Assembly: GCA_902801325.1 (NCBI GenBank)
Contig: CADCHQ010000002.1
Span: 1-64,000 of the forward strand
DNA from: an uncultured Bacteroidales bacterium
GTDB taxonomy: Bacteria; Bacteroidota; Bacteroidia; Bacteroidales; Bacteroidaceae
DNA: 64,000 nt
Direction of reading: 5' to 3'
The notes beneath the pieces are model-generated. The model was not told the origin of the DNA and searched no databases. It saw only the letters and a program-made list of their open reading frames with translations. Position numbers and translations under genes: made by a program. Positions 26,673 to 35,877 of this stretch are shown here, in pieces. The first letter of the stretch is position 1, and each line of letters opens with the position of its first letter.

Positions 26673-26680
26673 CAAAGCTA
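26673..26680 (-). promoter_or_regulatory. -7 box of the thioesterase gene
   Basis: TAGCTTTG on the minus strand, 30 bases upstream of the ATG; no good -33 box at standard spacing. Confidence 0.45.
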
Positions 26681-26883
26681 CGCTTTTTCTTTGAATTAAT
26701 TGTCTTCCATAGGAAAAAAACTATCTTTTTCTTGCCCGACAAACGATCTCTGGCCTTGCAAGAAAGCAGAAAAAGTTATGGTTATACACCCCTTACTTGC
26801 TTATTGCTGCATACACCTCGATTATAGTTGACAGACAACGAGGTTTCGTTTTTGGAGCACTTTTGTAAAAAAGTGATTGCATA

Positions 26884-26915
26884 TTTGCTTATCTAAAGTA
26901 AAAAAAGTACTTTTG
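26884..26915 (+). promoter_or_regulatory. Promoter of the DUF6057 gene
   Basis: TTTG (26884-26887), 20 bases, TACTTTTG (26908-26915). It rules out an upstream in-frame start at 26877 and supports ATG 26931. Confidence 0.75.
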
Positions 26916-26930
26916 TCGGAAAATAGAGTA

Positions 26931-28586
26931 ATGGCTAAACAAAGGAAGCAATATAGGGCTGAACAGAAGAACCCGGCTGTGGGGCATGGGCAGAAGGCCA
27001 TGAATGCCACACAGGAAAAGGTAGACGGGCAGAAGACGGGAAAGAAGCGTCTGAAACTGCCTGTAATCGTAGTTTTCTTCGTACTGGTGTGGCTTTGGGC
27101 ATGGTTGTGGATGGGCGACACGATGCGCGTTGCCAGAGAGAACTCTTTCTGGTCGCCGAACGAGGTCTTGATGCGCTTCATGGACGGGCGTCCTTGGGAG
27201 ATGCTTTGCCGTGCAGGACGCATGTTGCTGACTACCTACCGATGGCCTGTACTGGGTGGTGCACTGATGGCCTTGCTCGTGGCTAAATGTACATGGCTGA
27301 CAGGCTACTGCCTAAGGCTGAAAGGATGGTGGAAATTGCTCCAGTTCGTCCCTGCTTTGGCCTATCTCTTATTCCTTACTTACATCGGTTACGACCTTTT
27401 CTATGAAGCAGAAACGGGCTTAATCATGGGAGTACCTTTCCTGGCTCTTATCGTACTGATGATGCTGGCTTTGATCATACGATCTTTCAGTCATAGCCAC
27501 AAATTCCCGAATCCCTTCCTTCCCGACAAAGGCGAAAGCACTAAGCAACACCTTGCCGGACTGGCAATGGCCGTGCTGACAATAGCCTTGCCCATGGGCG
27601 TGAGTCACTGGATGCGTCCTTATGTGCGCGTAACGACACGCATGCAGTGTCAGATGATGGAGCAGGACTGGCGCGGGATGGCTGAAACTGCCCGAAAGAA
27701 TGCCGACCTGTCGTATCGCCAGATTGCGGCATACTATGCTATCGCTCTAACACAGTTGGAGGAACAGGCTTCGCGTTTGTTTGACATTCGCATGGACTAT
27801 GACGTGCCTTACATTCACGGGTTTAACAAGAATGCAAACGATGCCGCAAACTACTATGTCATGGACTGTGACCTGTATGCTGGACTCGTGCAGACGGCCA
27901 TACACCACGCCATGGAACACATGACAATGAACGGACCTACCTTGCGTTCACTGAAACTGTTGACACGCGGTGCTTTACTCAAAGGTGAGTGGAGAGTGGC
28001 CGAGAAATACTTACGGGTACTTGAACATGTGCCGTTCGAGGGCGATTTCGTTAAGAAATATCGTCCCATGGTGGGGAATGTGAGTATGATAGACAACGAC
28101 CCCGAATTCCATCACATGCGACTCACAGAACCCGTACATGACAACTTTGAGAATCTGCTCACTCAACCTACTTTTATGGGTTACAACATCGCATTGAACG
28201 AGGGACGAAGCATCAATGCGCTATGGAACAGCCTGATGGTGCATCTGTACACAAAGACGATGCCACAGTTCATAGCTCGCTGTCAGCCTTTGCAAGGGAA
28301 CACTCCTCCCCCAACAATCGCCGAGGGACTGTTGCTGATGTCGAACAAATATCCCGAAATAATGAAACTCTTCCCAGGACTGGAATATAACCAAGCAAGA
28401 CTGCTGGCTCTGCTGCAAGAAACGAGACCTTTCATGGGTAGTCATGAGACGCGTGCCGAACATGCACACGAGCTTTTCAAAAAATGGAAGGGGTTCTATC
28501 CGTATTACTACTTCTTCGGTAATCTGAAAGCCACAAAGCGTAAGGATACGAACAACGAGGGCACAAGTAAGCAGGGAGTGAACTAA
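26931..28586 (+). CDS. DUF6057-type polytopic membrane protein
   Basis: 551 residues from ATG 26931, chosen because the promoter lies between it and the earlier in-frame codon. A basic cytoplasmic N-terminus precedes about five hydrophobic helices (about 40-60 LPVIVVFFVLVWLWAWLW, 100-120, 135-155, 160-180, 205-225), then a long soluble part rich in helices (ALTQLEEQASRLFDIRMDYD, KLLTRGALLKGEWRVAEKYL) that looks TPR-like. This matches the Bacteroidales DUF6057 proteins, of unknown function, that are encoded next to a TolB-like lipoprotein as here. A palindromic repeat separates the two genes. Confidence 0.7.
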   Translation: MAKQRKQYRAEQKNPAVGHGQKAMNATQEKVDGQKTGKKRLKLPVIVVFFVLVWLWAWLWMGDTMRVARENSFWSPNEVLMRFMDGRPWEMLCRAGRMLLTTYRWPVLGGALMALLVAKCTWLTGYCLRLKGWWKLLQFVPALAYLLFLTYIGYDLFYEAETGLIMGVPFLALIVLMMLALIIRSFSHSHKFPNPFLPDKGESTKQHLAGLAMAVLTIALPMGVSHWMRPYVRVTTRMQCQMMEQDWRGMAETARKNADLSYRQIAAYYAIALTQLEEQASRLFDIRMDYDVPYIHGFNKNANDAANYYVMDCDLYAGLVQTAIHHAMEHMTMNGPTLRSLKLLTRGALLKGEWRVAEKYLRVLEHVPFEGDFVKKYRPMVGNVSMIDNDPEFHHMRLTEPVHDNFENLLTQPTFMGYNIALNEGRSINALWNSLMVHLYTKTMPQFIARCQPLQGNTPPPTIAEGLLLMSNKYPEIMKLFPGLEYNQARLLALLQETRPFMGSHETRAEHAHELFKKWKGFYPYYYFFGNLKATKRKDTNNEGTSKQGVN

Positions 28587-28633
28587 GGCCTCACCCCTGC
28601 CCTCTCCAAAAGAGGGGGAGGAATGAAAAGGGT
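28587..28633. repeat. GC-rich palindromic repeat
   Basis: CTCACCCCTGCCCTCTCC, AAAA, then GAGGGGGAGG in the gap between the DUF6057 gene and the lipoprotein gene. Confidence 0.65.
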
Positions 28634-28656
28634 AAGGGAAACTTGAATAATAAAGA

Positions 28657-30261
28657 ATGGAGATGAGAAGTTACATAAAACATCTGCAAAAGCATATACT
28701 CCCCTCGCTAACAGAGGGGCGACTGGGGAGAGTCCTCTTTTTAGTCTTGCCTTTCTTATTGCTTGTTGGTTGTAGTAAACGAACGTTTACTGTGCCCAGT
28801 CAGTTTGCAGAGGCCGACAGTGTGGCACCGCTCTACCCCGACTATACCGACATCATCATTCCTGCCAATATAGCACCACTGAACTTTTCATTGCTCGAAA
28901 GCGGACCGACGGAAGTGGTTGCCCTGATGGAGGGAACAAATGGCGAAACATTGGTAGCCGGTGGAGAGAAGGACCTGAAGGTCTTCATCGACAGCACGGA
29001 ATGGCGTACACTCCTGCAAAAGAACAAAGGGGCAACCATCCGGGTATCCGTCTTTGCTCTCTTCCCTCAAGGGTGGGTACGCTACAAGCCCCACACACTG
29101 CAAGTGGCAGAGGAGGACATCGACCCATACCTTTCGTACCGTCTCATCGAACCTGGGTATGAGCTTTACAGACAGTTGGGGCTGTACCAACGCAACCTAA
29201 CGAATTTCGACGAGAGGGTTATCTACGAAAACAATCGCGCATACAGCGACGAGGACAACCATTGCATCAACTGCCACAACTATCAGAACTATTCAACACG
29301 CCAGATGCTGTTCCACGTCCGTGCGCAACATGGCGGGACCATACTCATACGCGACGGGAAGGCCGAAAAAGTGCAGATTAAGGGCGACAGCATCCTCACT
29401 GCCGGGGTCTATCCTTCCTGGCATCCCACACACAACTTGGTAGCTTTCTCTACCAACAAGACGGGACAGGCCTTCCACATGTATCACAAAGAAAAGATTG
29501 AAGTGCTGGACGAAGCCAGTGACCTGTTGCTCTACGATGCCGACAAGAATGAAGTGAGCCTTGTTCTGGCCGATTCCACAAAGTTTGAGACTTTCCCATG
29601 CTGGTCGCCCGATGGTAAATGGCTTTACTATTGTGTGTCCGAAGAACCAGCAAAAGATGTTGAGATAAACATCCCCGATAGTCTGACAGAAATGCGCCGT
29701 GTGTTGCTTTACGACAAGTTCTTCTATGACATCCGCCGTATGCCGTTCGACGAACAGACGAAAACATTTGGACCTTCGGAGATGGTTGTCGATTGCCAGA
29801 GTCGCGAACGCAGTGCTTCATTCCCACGCATCAGTCCCGACGGACGTTATCTCCTCTTTGCAGAAGGTGATTACGGACAGTTCCACATCTGGCACAAATC
29901 GAGCGACCTGTATGTCAAAGACCTACAAACCGACTCCATATACGCCCTCACGGAGGCTAACTCCAACGATGTGGATTCCTATCACTCATGGAGTTCAAAC
30001 GGACGATGGATTGTCTTCAGCACCCGACGAATGGACGGAAACTACACGCGTCCCTTTATTGCATATTTCGACAAGAACGGACGAGCACATAAAGCTTTCT
30101 GTCTGCCACAATTCGACCCAGAATACAACATCCTCCTACTGAAGAGTTACAACGTGCCTGAACTGACTCGTGATGCCGTTCGAATCACAGAACGCGACCT
30201 ACGCCAATGCATCTACGAAACAGAAGGAAAAATGGCAAAATTCAAGGCGAGAAAGCAATAA
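28657..30261 (+). CDS. TolB-like lipoprotein with a CxxCH haem motif
   Basis: 534 residues. A lipobox (FLLLVGC) puts the lipidated Cys at residue 39, preceded by an unusually long N-terminal part encoded by a palindromic repeat (see 28697). NHCINCHNYQ near residue 210 is a CxxCH c-type haem attachment motif. Around it are WD40-like beta-propeller blades of the TolB/PD40 kind: YPSWHPTHNLVAFSTN, FPCWSPDGKWLYYC, FPRISPDGRYLLFAEGD, YHSWSSNGRWIVFSTRR. An outer-membrane or periplasmic propeller with one covalent haem is the plain reading; partner and function are unknown. Probably co-transcribed with the membrane protein before it. ATG 28663 is an alternative start. Confidence 0.75.
   Translation: MEMRSYIKHLQKHILPSLTEGRLGRVLFLVLPFLLLVGCSKRTFTVPSQFAEADSVAPLYPDYTDIIIPANIAPLNFSLLESGPTEVVALMEGTNGETLVAGGEKDLKVFIDSTEWRTLLQKNKGATIRVSVFALFPQGWVRYKPHTLQVAEEDIDPYLSYRLIEPGYELYRQLGLYQRNLTNFDERVIYENNRAYSDEDNHCINCHNYQNYSTRQMLFHVRAQHGGTILIRDGKAEKVQIKGDSILTAGVYPSWHPTHNLVAFSTNKTGQAFHMYHKEKIEVLDEASDLLLYDADKNEVSLVLADSTKFETFPCWSPDGKWLYYCVSEEPAKDVEINIPDSLTEMRRVLLYDKFFYDIRRMPFDEQTKTFGPSEMVVDCQSRERSASFPRISPDGRYLLFAEGDYGQFHIWHKSSDLYVKDLQTDSIYALTEANSNDVDSYHSWSSNGRWIVFSTRRMDGNYTRPFIAYFDKNGRAHKAFCLPQFDPEYNILLLKSYNVPELTRDAVRITERDLRQCIYETEGKMAKFKARKQ
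28697..28735. repeat. Palindromic repeat inside the lipoprotein signal-peptide region
   Basis: TACTCCCCTCGCTAACAGAG followed by GGGCGACTGGGGAGAGTCC. It is read through in frame as ILPSLTEGRLGRVL and matches the intergenic copy at 25781. Confidence 0.75.
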
Positions 30262-30342
30262 TAATAACCCATAATCGTTTATTAATTAAGTATTAAACGT
30301 TATACAGGGCTTCAGCCCGACTAAACTTTAAACTTTTATATT

Positions 30343-31134
30343 ATGAGAGTAATCATTGAACCTGACTACAAAGAGTTGTCACGTTGGGCCGCAGAATATG
30401 TTGCTGCCCGCATCAACGAAGCAAAACCCACCGCTGAGAAACCTTTCAAACTGGGATGCCCCACTGGTTCATCTCCTCTGGGATTGTATAAACACCTCAT
30501 CGAACTGAACAAAGCCGGAAAGGTTTCGTTCCAAAATGTCATTACCTTCAACATGGATGAATATGTGGGCCTGCCCGAGGAACATCCTGAAAGCTATCAT
30601 AGCTTCATGTGGACGAACTTTTTCTCTCACATCGACATAAAGAAAGAGAATGTACACATCCTCAACGGCAATGCTCCTGATCTGGTTGCTGAGTGTGCTG
30701 CCTACGAAAAGGCTATCAAAGACGCTGGTGGCATCGATCTCTTTATGGGTGGCATTGGTCCCGACGGACACATCGCTTTTAACGAGCCCTTCAGTTCACT
30801 GCAAAGCCGCACCCGCGTTAAGAGCTTAACCACCGACACGATTATCGCCAATAGCCGTTTCTTTGACAACGACGTGAACAAAGTGCCCAAGACAGCTCTG
30901 ACCGTTGGCGTTGGTACAGTTATGGATGCCAAGGAAGTGCTCATCGTATGTAACGGTCACGGAAAGGCTCGCGCTCTACAGCATGCCATCGAGTGTGCCG
31001 TCAGCCAAGAGTGGACCATCAGTGCCCTGCAGATGCACCCCCACGCTATCATCGTATGCGACGAGGCTGCAACCGACGAACTGAAACACGGCACTTACAA
31101 GTACTTCAAGGACATCGAAAAGGATAACTTGTAA
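30343..31134 (+). CDS. nagB: Glucosamine-6-phosphate deaminase
   Basis: 263 residues, the usual length for NagB. It converts glucosamine 6-phosphate to fructose 6-phosphate and ammonia in amino-sugar catabolism. Family motifs: [20 protein letters not shown] near the start, [11 protein letters not shown] with the catalytic Asp, and [14 protein letters not shown] containing the active-site Asp-His pair region. The gene is monocistronic by appearance, ending at a bidirectional hairpin shared with trpB2. nagA lies 1.8 kb away on the other strand, so the pair is not one operon here. Confidence 0.95.
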   Translation: MRVIIEPDYKELSRWAAEYVAARINEAKPTAEKPFKLGCPTGSSPLGLYKHLIELNKAGKVSFQNVITFNMDEYVGLPEEHPESYHSFMWTNFFSHIDIKKENVHILNGNAPDLVAECAAYEKAIKDAGGIDLFMGGIGPDGHIAFNEPFSSLQSRTRVKSLTTDTIIANSRFFDNDVNKVPKTALTVGVGTVMDAKEVLIVCNGHGKARALQHAIECAVSQEWTISALQMHPHAIIVCDEAATDELKHGTYKYFKDIEKDNL

Positions 31135-31193
31135 ATGTTCCTTGAAAAGAATGAAAAATGAAGAATGAAGATTTCTTCATTTGACATTAAAAA

Positions 31194-31225
31194 CAGAAAG
31201 GGAGGCCGAAGCCTCCCTTTGCTGT
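31194..31225. terminator. Bidirectional terminator between nagB and trpB2
   Basis: ACAG-AAAGGGAGGC, CGAA loop, GCCTCCCTTT-GCTGT, followed by CTTTTT on the plus strand. It lies between two converging genes. Confidence 0.85.
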
Positions 31226-31254
31226 CTTTTTACCTTAAAACCTATCTAAAACAC

Positions 31255-32622
31255 TTAAATCACTTTCTCAAGTTTTGAGATGTTCTCAGCCACTTGTTCG
31301 TCAGTAACCTCGTAATTCTGCAGATTGCCCGAGAGATACTGGTCGTAGGCACTCATATCAATCAGTCCATGACCCGAAAGATTGAAGAGTATCACCTTCT
31401 CCTCACCCGTTTCCTTACACTTCAGTGCTTCGCGGATGGTTGCAGCAATGGCGTGGCTTGACTCTGGAGCAGGAATGATGCCTTCAGTGCGAGCAAACAA
31501 AGTACCAGCCTGGAATGTTTCCAACTGAGGAATATCGACAGCACTCATCAGTCCATCCTTCAACAACTGGCTGACAATGACGCCTGCACCATGATAGCGA
31601 AGACCTCCTGCATGAATGTTGGCTGGCATGAAGTTATGACCCAGAGTGAACATGGGCAGCAATGGTGTATAGCCAGCCTCATCACCGAAATCGTACTGGA
31701 AGACACCACGGGTCAGTTTAGGACACGAAGCAGGTTCTGCGGCGATGAACTGCGTCTTCTTTCCTTCCAGAATGTTGTGACGCATGAAGGGGAATGCTAC
31801 ACCACCGAAGTTCGAACCGCCACCAAAGCAAGCAATCACCATGTCGGGATACTCACCAGCCATCGCCATCTGCTTCTCTGCTTCCAGTCCAATTACACTC
31901 TGATGCAAGGCCACATGATTCAGAACGGAACCCAACGTGTACTTGCAGTTAGGCGTAGACATAGCCAGCTCGATGGCTTCACTAATAGCTGTACCAAGAG
32001 AACCCTGATTCATGGGATCACGAGTAATGATGTCCTTACCTGCACGGGTTGACATAGAGGGAGATGCCTCAACGGTTGCACCGAAGGTCTGCATGATGCT
32101 ACGACGATAGGGCTTCTGGTTGTAACTGATTTTTACCTGATAAACAGCACACTCCAATCCGAACACCCTGGCTGCGTAAGAGAGAGCAGCACCCCACTGT
32201 CCAGCACCCGTCTCTGTAGTGATATTGGTCACACCCTGCTTCTTATTGTAGTAGGCTTGTGGCAATGCTGAATTAAGTTTGTGACTGCCAACGGGACTCA
32301 CGCTCTCATTCTTGAAATAGATGTGAGCTGGCGTATCAAGTGCTTTCTCCAATCCATAGGCACGAACGAGCGGTGTTGAACGGTAGAACTTGTACATGTC
32401 ACGAACTTCCTCGGGGATATCAATCCACGCATCCGTCTGGTTCATTTCCTGTCGAGCCAACTCTTCGGCAAAAATGGGGAAAAGATCCTCAGCCTTCAAA
32501 GGCTCTTTCGTGGCAGGATGAAGTGGTGGCAGGGGCTTGTTCACCATGTCTGCCTGGATGTTGTACCACTGTGTTGGAATCTCGCTTTCTGGCAAGAAAA
32601 ACCTTTTCTGTCTCTCTTTCAT
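31255..32622 (-). CDS. trpB: Tryptophan synthase beta-like protein (TrpB2 type)
   Basis: 455 residues, longer than standard TrpB (about 400) and with the N-terminal extension typical of TrpB2. It is a PLP enzyme that joins indole and serine to make tryptophan. The PLP lysine is Lys115 in SPVGSHKLNSALPQA; TETGAGQWGAALSYAARVFG and the phosphate-binding GGGSNFGG are present. No trpA or other trp gene is adjacent, so it probably works with free indole or as a salvage enzyme (inference). Upstream lie a consensus promoter, a leader peptide with three Trp codons in a row, and an intrinsic terminator, which predicts attenuation by charged tRNA-Trp and supports a genuine role in tryptophan metabolism. 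Confidence 0.92.
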   Translation of the reverse strand: MKERQKRFFLPESEIPTQWYNIQADMVNKPLPPLHPATKEPLKAEDLFPIFAEELARQEMNQTDAWIDIPEEVRDMYKFYRSTPLVRAYGLEKALDTPAHIYFKNESVSPVGSHKLNSALPQAYYNKKQGVTNITTETGAGQWGAALSYAARVFGLECAVYQVKISYNQKPYRRSIMQTFGATVEASPSMSTRAGKDIITRDPMNQGSLGTAISEAIELAMSTPNCKYTLGSVLNHVALHQSVIGLEAEKQMAMAGEYPDMVIACFGGGSNFGGVAFPFMRHNILEGKKTQFIAAEPASCPKLTRGVFQYDFGDEAGYTPLLPMFTLGHNFMPANIHAGGLRYHGAGVIVSQLLKDGLMSAVDIPQLETFQAGTLFARTEGIIPAPESSHAIAATIREALKCKETGEEKVILFNLSGHGLIDMSAYDQYLSGNLQNYEVTDEQVAENISKLEKVI

Positions 32623-32682
32623 AGCAATTATTTTTTTGAGTTAAACAATTAATATCTTTTCTTTCTTCAATCAAACATTAAA

Positions 32683-32716
32683 AAAGAGGCTTGTCGTAAG
32701 AATGACAAGCCTCTTT
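32683..32716 (-). terminator. Attenuator terminator in the trpB2 leader
   Basis: On the minus strand AAAGAGGCTTGTC pairs perfectly over 13 bp with GACAAGCCTCTTT and continues into a run of six T. It lies about 60 bases before the trpB2 ATG and 39 bases after the leader-peptide stop. A competing GTAAG/CTTAC pairing is available upstream. Confidence 0.85.
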
Positions 32717-32754
32717 ATCTTTTTATGCTTACTTATGGGTATGCGGCCATCTTC

Positions 32755-32808
32755 TCACGATTTTTTGAATCCCGAGTTTTGCCACCACCAAAAGTTTACA
32801 TTTCTCAT
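32755..32808 (-). CDS. Trp-rich leader peptide of trpB2
   Basis: A 17-codon reading frame, MRNVNFWWWQNSGFKKS, with three consecutive UGG codons (32782-32790). It starts about 25 bases after the predicted transcription start and ends before the terminator hairpin. This is the classical arrangement of a trp attenuator: ribosomes stalled at Trp codons when tRNA-Trp is uncharged would change downstream RNA pairing. GUGGC within the Trp codons can pair with GCCGC just after the stop, a plausible 1:2 stem. Not homologous by sight to E. coli TrpL. Confidence 0.8.
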   Translation of the reverse strand: MRNVNFWWWQNSGFKKS

Positions 32809-32839
32809 TTTAATAACTCTTTTTGTTTCAATTCGACAG

Positions 32840-32871
32840 CAAAGTTATGCATTATCTTTTATTCCGTCAAA
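32840..32871 (-). promoter_or_regulatory. Promoter of trpB2
   Basis: On the minus strand: TTTG (32868-32871), 20 bases, TAACTTTG (32840-32847). The predicted start near 32833 gives a leader of about 210 bases, containing the Trp peptide and attenuator. Confidence 0.85.
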
Positions 32872-32912
32872 CTTTTTGGCAAGAATTTTATAACTATTTT
32901 AAAAATAGGCTT

Positions 32913-34076
32913 TTAAAAGAGCGTATTTTCAATAATCTTACCCATTTGCCAGATACAACGGATGTCAAGTTTGTCGTCAAGAATCATCACATCAGCATCC
33001 TTTCCACGCTGCAGCGTACCCTTACGGTCATTGACTTTCATGATAAGCGAAGGTGTCTCGGTAACCATACGCACAGCATCCTCCAACGGAATCTCGGCTT
33101 GCTGTACAGCCACACGAATCAATCGGTCAGTTGTAGCTATGGAACCTGCCAAAGCCGAACGGTCACTTAACTTGGCAACGCCGTCTTCAACAATGACACG
33201 GGGATCGAAAGCAACAGCATCGGCAGGAGCTGCTGCAACGGCCAATGCGTCAGTGATAAGAGCCATACGTTCAACGCCCTTAATCTTGTAAGCCATACGC
33301 AGAATCGTAGGAGGCACATGAATACCGTCGGCCACACACTCAATGGTCATGTCATCGATAAGGTAAACGCTCTCAACCGTTCCCTCGTACTTGTAACCCT
33401 GCTTGTTATGGAAACCAGGCATTGCATTGTAGAAGTGGGTAACATGAGTAAATCCTGCCTCGAATGCTGTCTTCACATCACTGAACTCAGCATGCGTATG
33501 GGCTATACTGGGCAGGATACCCTTTTCGGCACAGAACTTGCCGAATTGGATGGCACCAGGTAACTCTGGAGCAGCATCCCAACGACGCAGACAAGGACTA
33601 TTCTCTACGATGGGGATGTATTCGTTGGGATCAGGGTCTTTTATCCATTCAGGAATTTGTGCACCAGCCTTCAATGGATTGAGATAATGTCCTTCAAGGT
33701 GCAATCCCAATATAGGACTATCTTCTTCCTTCATCAATTTGTTGCAGGTCTCCACGGCTTGTTCTATCATAGGCACAGTAGAACTTGACAGCGTGGGGAA
33801 AATGCTTGTGGTACCATGTTTGGCATGAGCCTCAACAGCAACCCGGAAGGCTTCTTCTGTTCCCTCCTGAAAGTCACGACCACCACCGCCGTGCACATGC
33901 ATCTCAATTCCGCCAGGAACCACATACATGCCCTTGGCATCAATAATATTGGCACCGATAATGGCAAGGTCGCAGTTTGTTACTTCTAATATCTTATTGT
34001 CGCGAAGGATAATACTACCATCCTTCAGCCAACCCTGAGGGGTCAGGATGCGACCATTGATGATTTGTGTAAGCAT
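32913..34076 (-). CDS. nagA: N-acetylglucosamine-6-phosphate deacetylase
   Basis: 387 residues, normal for NagA. It removes acetate from GlcNAc-6-phosphate to give glucosamine 6-phosphate, the substrate of NagB. It shows the amidohydrolase fold: PGGIEMHVHGGGGRDF with the metal HxH, HLEGHYLNPLKAGAQ with the metal Glu, AHTHAEF, THFYNAMPGFHNK, and the catalytic Asp in ALITDALAVAA. It follows glmM by 81 bases of short direct repeats (GAGGTTCT and ACCTTAT units), so the two may share a transcript. Substrate supply fits the sialidase and M60 genes in this window. Confidence 0.95.
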   Translation of the reverse strand: MLTQIINGRILTPQGWLKDGSIILRDNKILEVTNCDLAIIGANIIDAKGMYVVPGGIEMHVHGGGGRDFQEGTEEAFRVAVEAHAKHGTTSIFPTLSSSTVPMIEQAVETCNKLMKEEDSPILGLHLEGHYLNPLKAGAQIPEWIKDPDPNEYIPIVENSPCLRRWDAAPELPGAIQFGKFCAEKGILPSIAHTHAEFSDVKTAFEAGFTHVTHFYNAMPGFHNKQGYKYEGTVESVYLIDDMTIECVADGIHVPPTILRMAYKIKGVERMALITDALAVAAAPADAVAFDPRVIVEDGVAKLSDRSALAGSIATTDRLIRVAVQQAEIPLEDAVRMVTETPSLIMKVNDRKGTLQRGKDADVMILDDKLDIRCIWQMGKIIENTLF

Positions 34077-34157
34077 TGTTTTTAAGGTTTTGAGGTTCTG
34101 AGGTTCTGAGATCCTGAGGTTTTACAACCTTATGACCTTATAACCTTACTACCTAAT

Positions 34158-35546
34158 TTATACCATTGAATATACTACATCCATAATTTGCTTGCCCAGC
34201 TGGTCGGCCTCTTCCATCGTTGCAGCCTCGCTATAGACACGGATAATGGGTTCGGTGTTCGACTTGCGCAAGTGTACCCATTTGTCGGGGAAGTCAAGCT
34301 TCACGCCATCTATATCGTTGACATCGGCCTTACCGGCATACATTGCCTTTACCTTGGCTAGGATAGCATCAACGTCAGTTCCTGCCGTGAGGTCGATACG
34401 GTTCTTTGCAATCTGATAAGGAGGATAGGTGGCTCTGAGTTCGCTCGTCTTCATTCCCTTCTTAGCCAGATAGGTCAGGATGAGAGCGATGCCTACGAGT
34501 GCGTCACGGCCATAGTGTGCGGCAGGATAGATGACTCCACCATTGCCTTCACCACCGATGACGGCATTGGTCTCCTTCATCTTAGTCACGACATTCACTT
34601 CACCCACGGCAGCAGCATTATACTCACATCCGAACTTACGTGTGACATCGCGCAGGGCACGAGTCGAACTGAGATTCGAAACGGTGTTACCTGGCGTATG
34701 CTGAAGAATGTAATCGGCCACAGTCACCAAAGTATATTCCTCGCCATACATGGTTCCATCTTCGCAGAAGAGAGCCAAACGGTCGACATCGGGGTCAACA
34801 ACGAAACCAATATCATGCTCTCCCTTTTGCATCAGAGCCTTGATATCGGCCAGATTCTTCTCCAAAGGTTCGGGATTATGCTGGAAATCACCTGTAGGCT
34901 CAGTGAACAAACCCGTCACGTGTTCTACGCCCAATGCCTTAAAGAGTTTGGGCAGGATGACACCGCCAACCGAATTGACAGAATCGAAAGCAACGCGGAA
35001 ATTTGCCTTCTTGATTGCCTCCACATCCACAAGGTCGAGGCCAAGCACCATATCGATATGTTTCTGGTCATATGAATCATCTTCAATGAGTTTACCCAGG
35101 TGGTCAACATCGGCATACTCAAAGTCTTCGGCCTCAGCAATACGCAATACCTCCTCACCCTCTGCTTTATTCAAGAATTCACCTTTCTCGTTCAACAATT
35201 TTAAGGCATTCCACATACGAGGATTATGACTGGCAGTCAGGATGATGCCTCCGCAGGCCCCTTCCATTGTGACAGCAATTTCCGTTGTCGGGGTAGTAGC
35301 CAAACCAATGTAAACCACATCGAAGCCCATACCCATCAGGGTTCCGCATACGACATTCTTAACCATCTCACCTGATATGCGTGCGTCACGCCCTACCACG
35401 ATCTTGTTGGATGTAATCTTCGTTGTGCGACGGATAATGGTAGCATAAGCCGTAGTAAACTTCACAATGTCGAGTGGATTCAATGTATCTCCCGTGCGGC
35501 CACCTATGGTTCCGCGAATGCCTGAAATCGATTTAACCAGTGTCAT
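34158..35546 (-). CDS. glmM: Phosphoglucosamine mutase / phosphomannomutase family
   Basis: 462 residues of the alpha-D-phosphohexomutase superfamily. The phosphoserine is Ser106 in LTASHNPRMWNALK; the metal loop is DPDVDRLALF; the sugar-binding loop is GGEGNGGV; the C-terminal phosphate-binding loop is RKSNTEPIIRVYSEA. In Bacteroidales this version is generally GlmM, making glucosamine 1-phosphate for UDP-GlcNAc, and the nagA neighbour agrees. Phosphomannomutase activity cannot be excluded, and a GDP-mannose gene lies 3.5 kb away. A consensus promoter precedes it. Confidence 0.88.
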   Translation of the reverse strand: MTLVKSISGIRGTIGGRTGDTLNPLDIVKFTTAYATIIRRTTKITSNKIVVGRDARISGEMVKNVVCGTLMGMGFDVVYIGLATTPTTEIAVTMEGACGGIILTASHNPRMWNALKLLNEKGEFLNKAEGEEVLRIAEAEDFEYADVDHLGKLIEDDSYDQKHIDMVLGLDLVDVEAIKKANFRVAFDSVNSVGGVILPKLFKALGVEHVTGLFTEPTGDFQHNPEPLEKNLADIKALMQKGEHDIGFVVDPDVDRLALFCEDGTMYGEEYTLVTVADYILQHTPGNTVSNLSSTRALRDVTRKFGCEYNAAAVGEVNVVTKMKETNAVIGGEGNGGVIYPAAHYGRDALVGIALILTYLAKKGMKTSELRATYPPYQIAKNRIDLTAGTDVDAILAKVKAMYAGKADVNDIDGVKLDFPDKWVHLRKSNTEPIIRVYSEAATMEEADQLGKQIMDVVYSMV

Positions 35547-35618
35547 ATCAGAGTATTAATATTTGTTTTTTAGTTTCGCACGCGAACAATATTATTTATA
35601 TAAAGTGTTTTTACCTCA

Positions 35619-35649
35619 CAAAGATACGGCAAACCGAGATAAGAACAAA
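35619..35649 (-). promoter_or_regulatory. Promoter of glmM
   Basis: On the minus strand: TTTG (35646-35649), 19 bases, TATCTTTG (35619-35626). The rest of the 35547-35877 gap shows no gene and only a weak TATATTTA (35831-35838) as a possible -7 box for the GH51 gene. Confidence 0.8.
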
Positions 35650-35877
35650 ATAAAACCCACTTTATTTTTTCTTAACCACATATTATCACCAACATTGCAA
35701 GCTCATAAGTTGGAGAAACATGGCATGGACAAGTGCACGAAAAGGTAATGTTGAAGCCAACCAACTACACCGATGTTTGCTGTTCATTGCATTTTTCCGT
35801 TGCAAAATTTTAAGTATGAATTATTTTGCGTATATTTACAACCGAAAACAACCGAAACACACAAAAACTTACATTCT

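Noticed and set aside
26877..26930. Upstream in-frame start for the DUF6057 gene
   Set aside because: It overlaps a consensus promoter, so it would not be transcribed in full.
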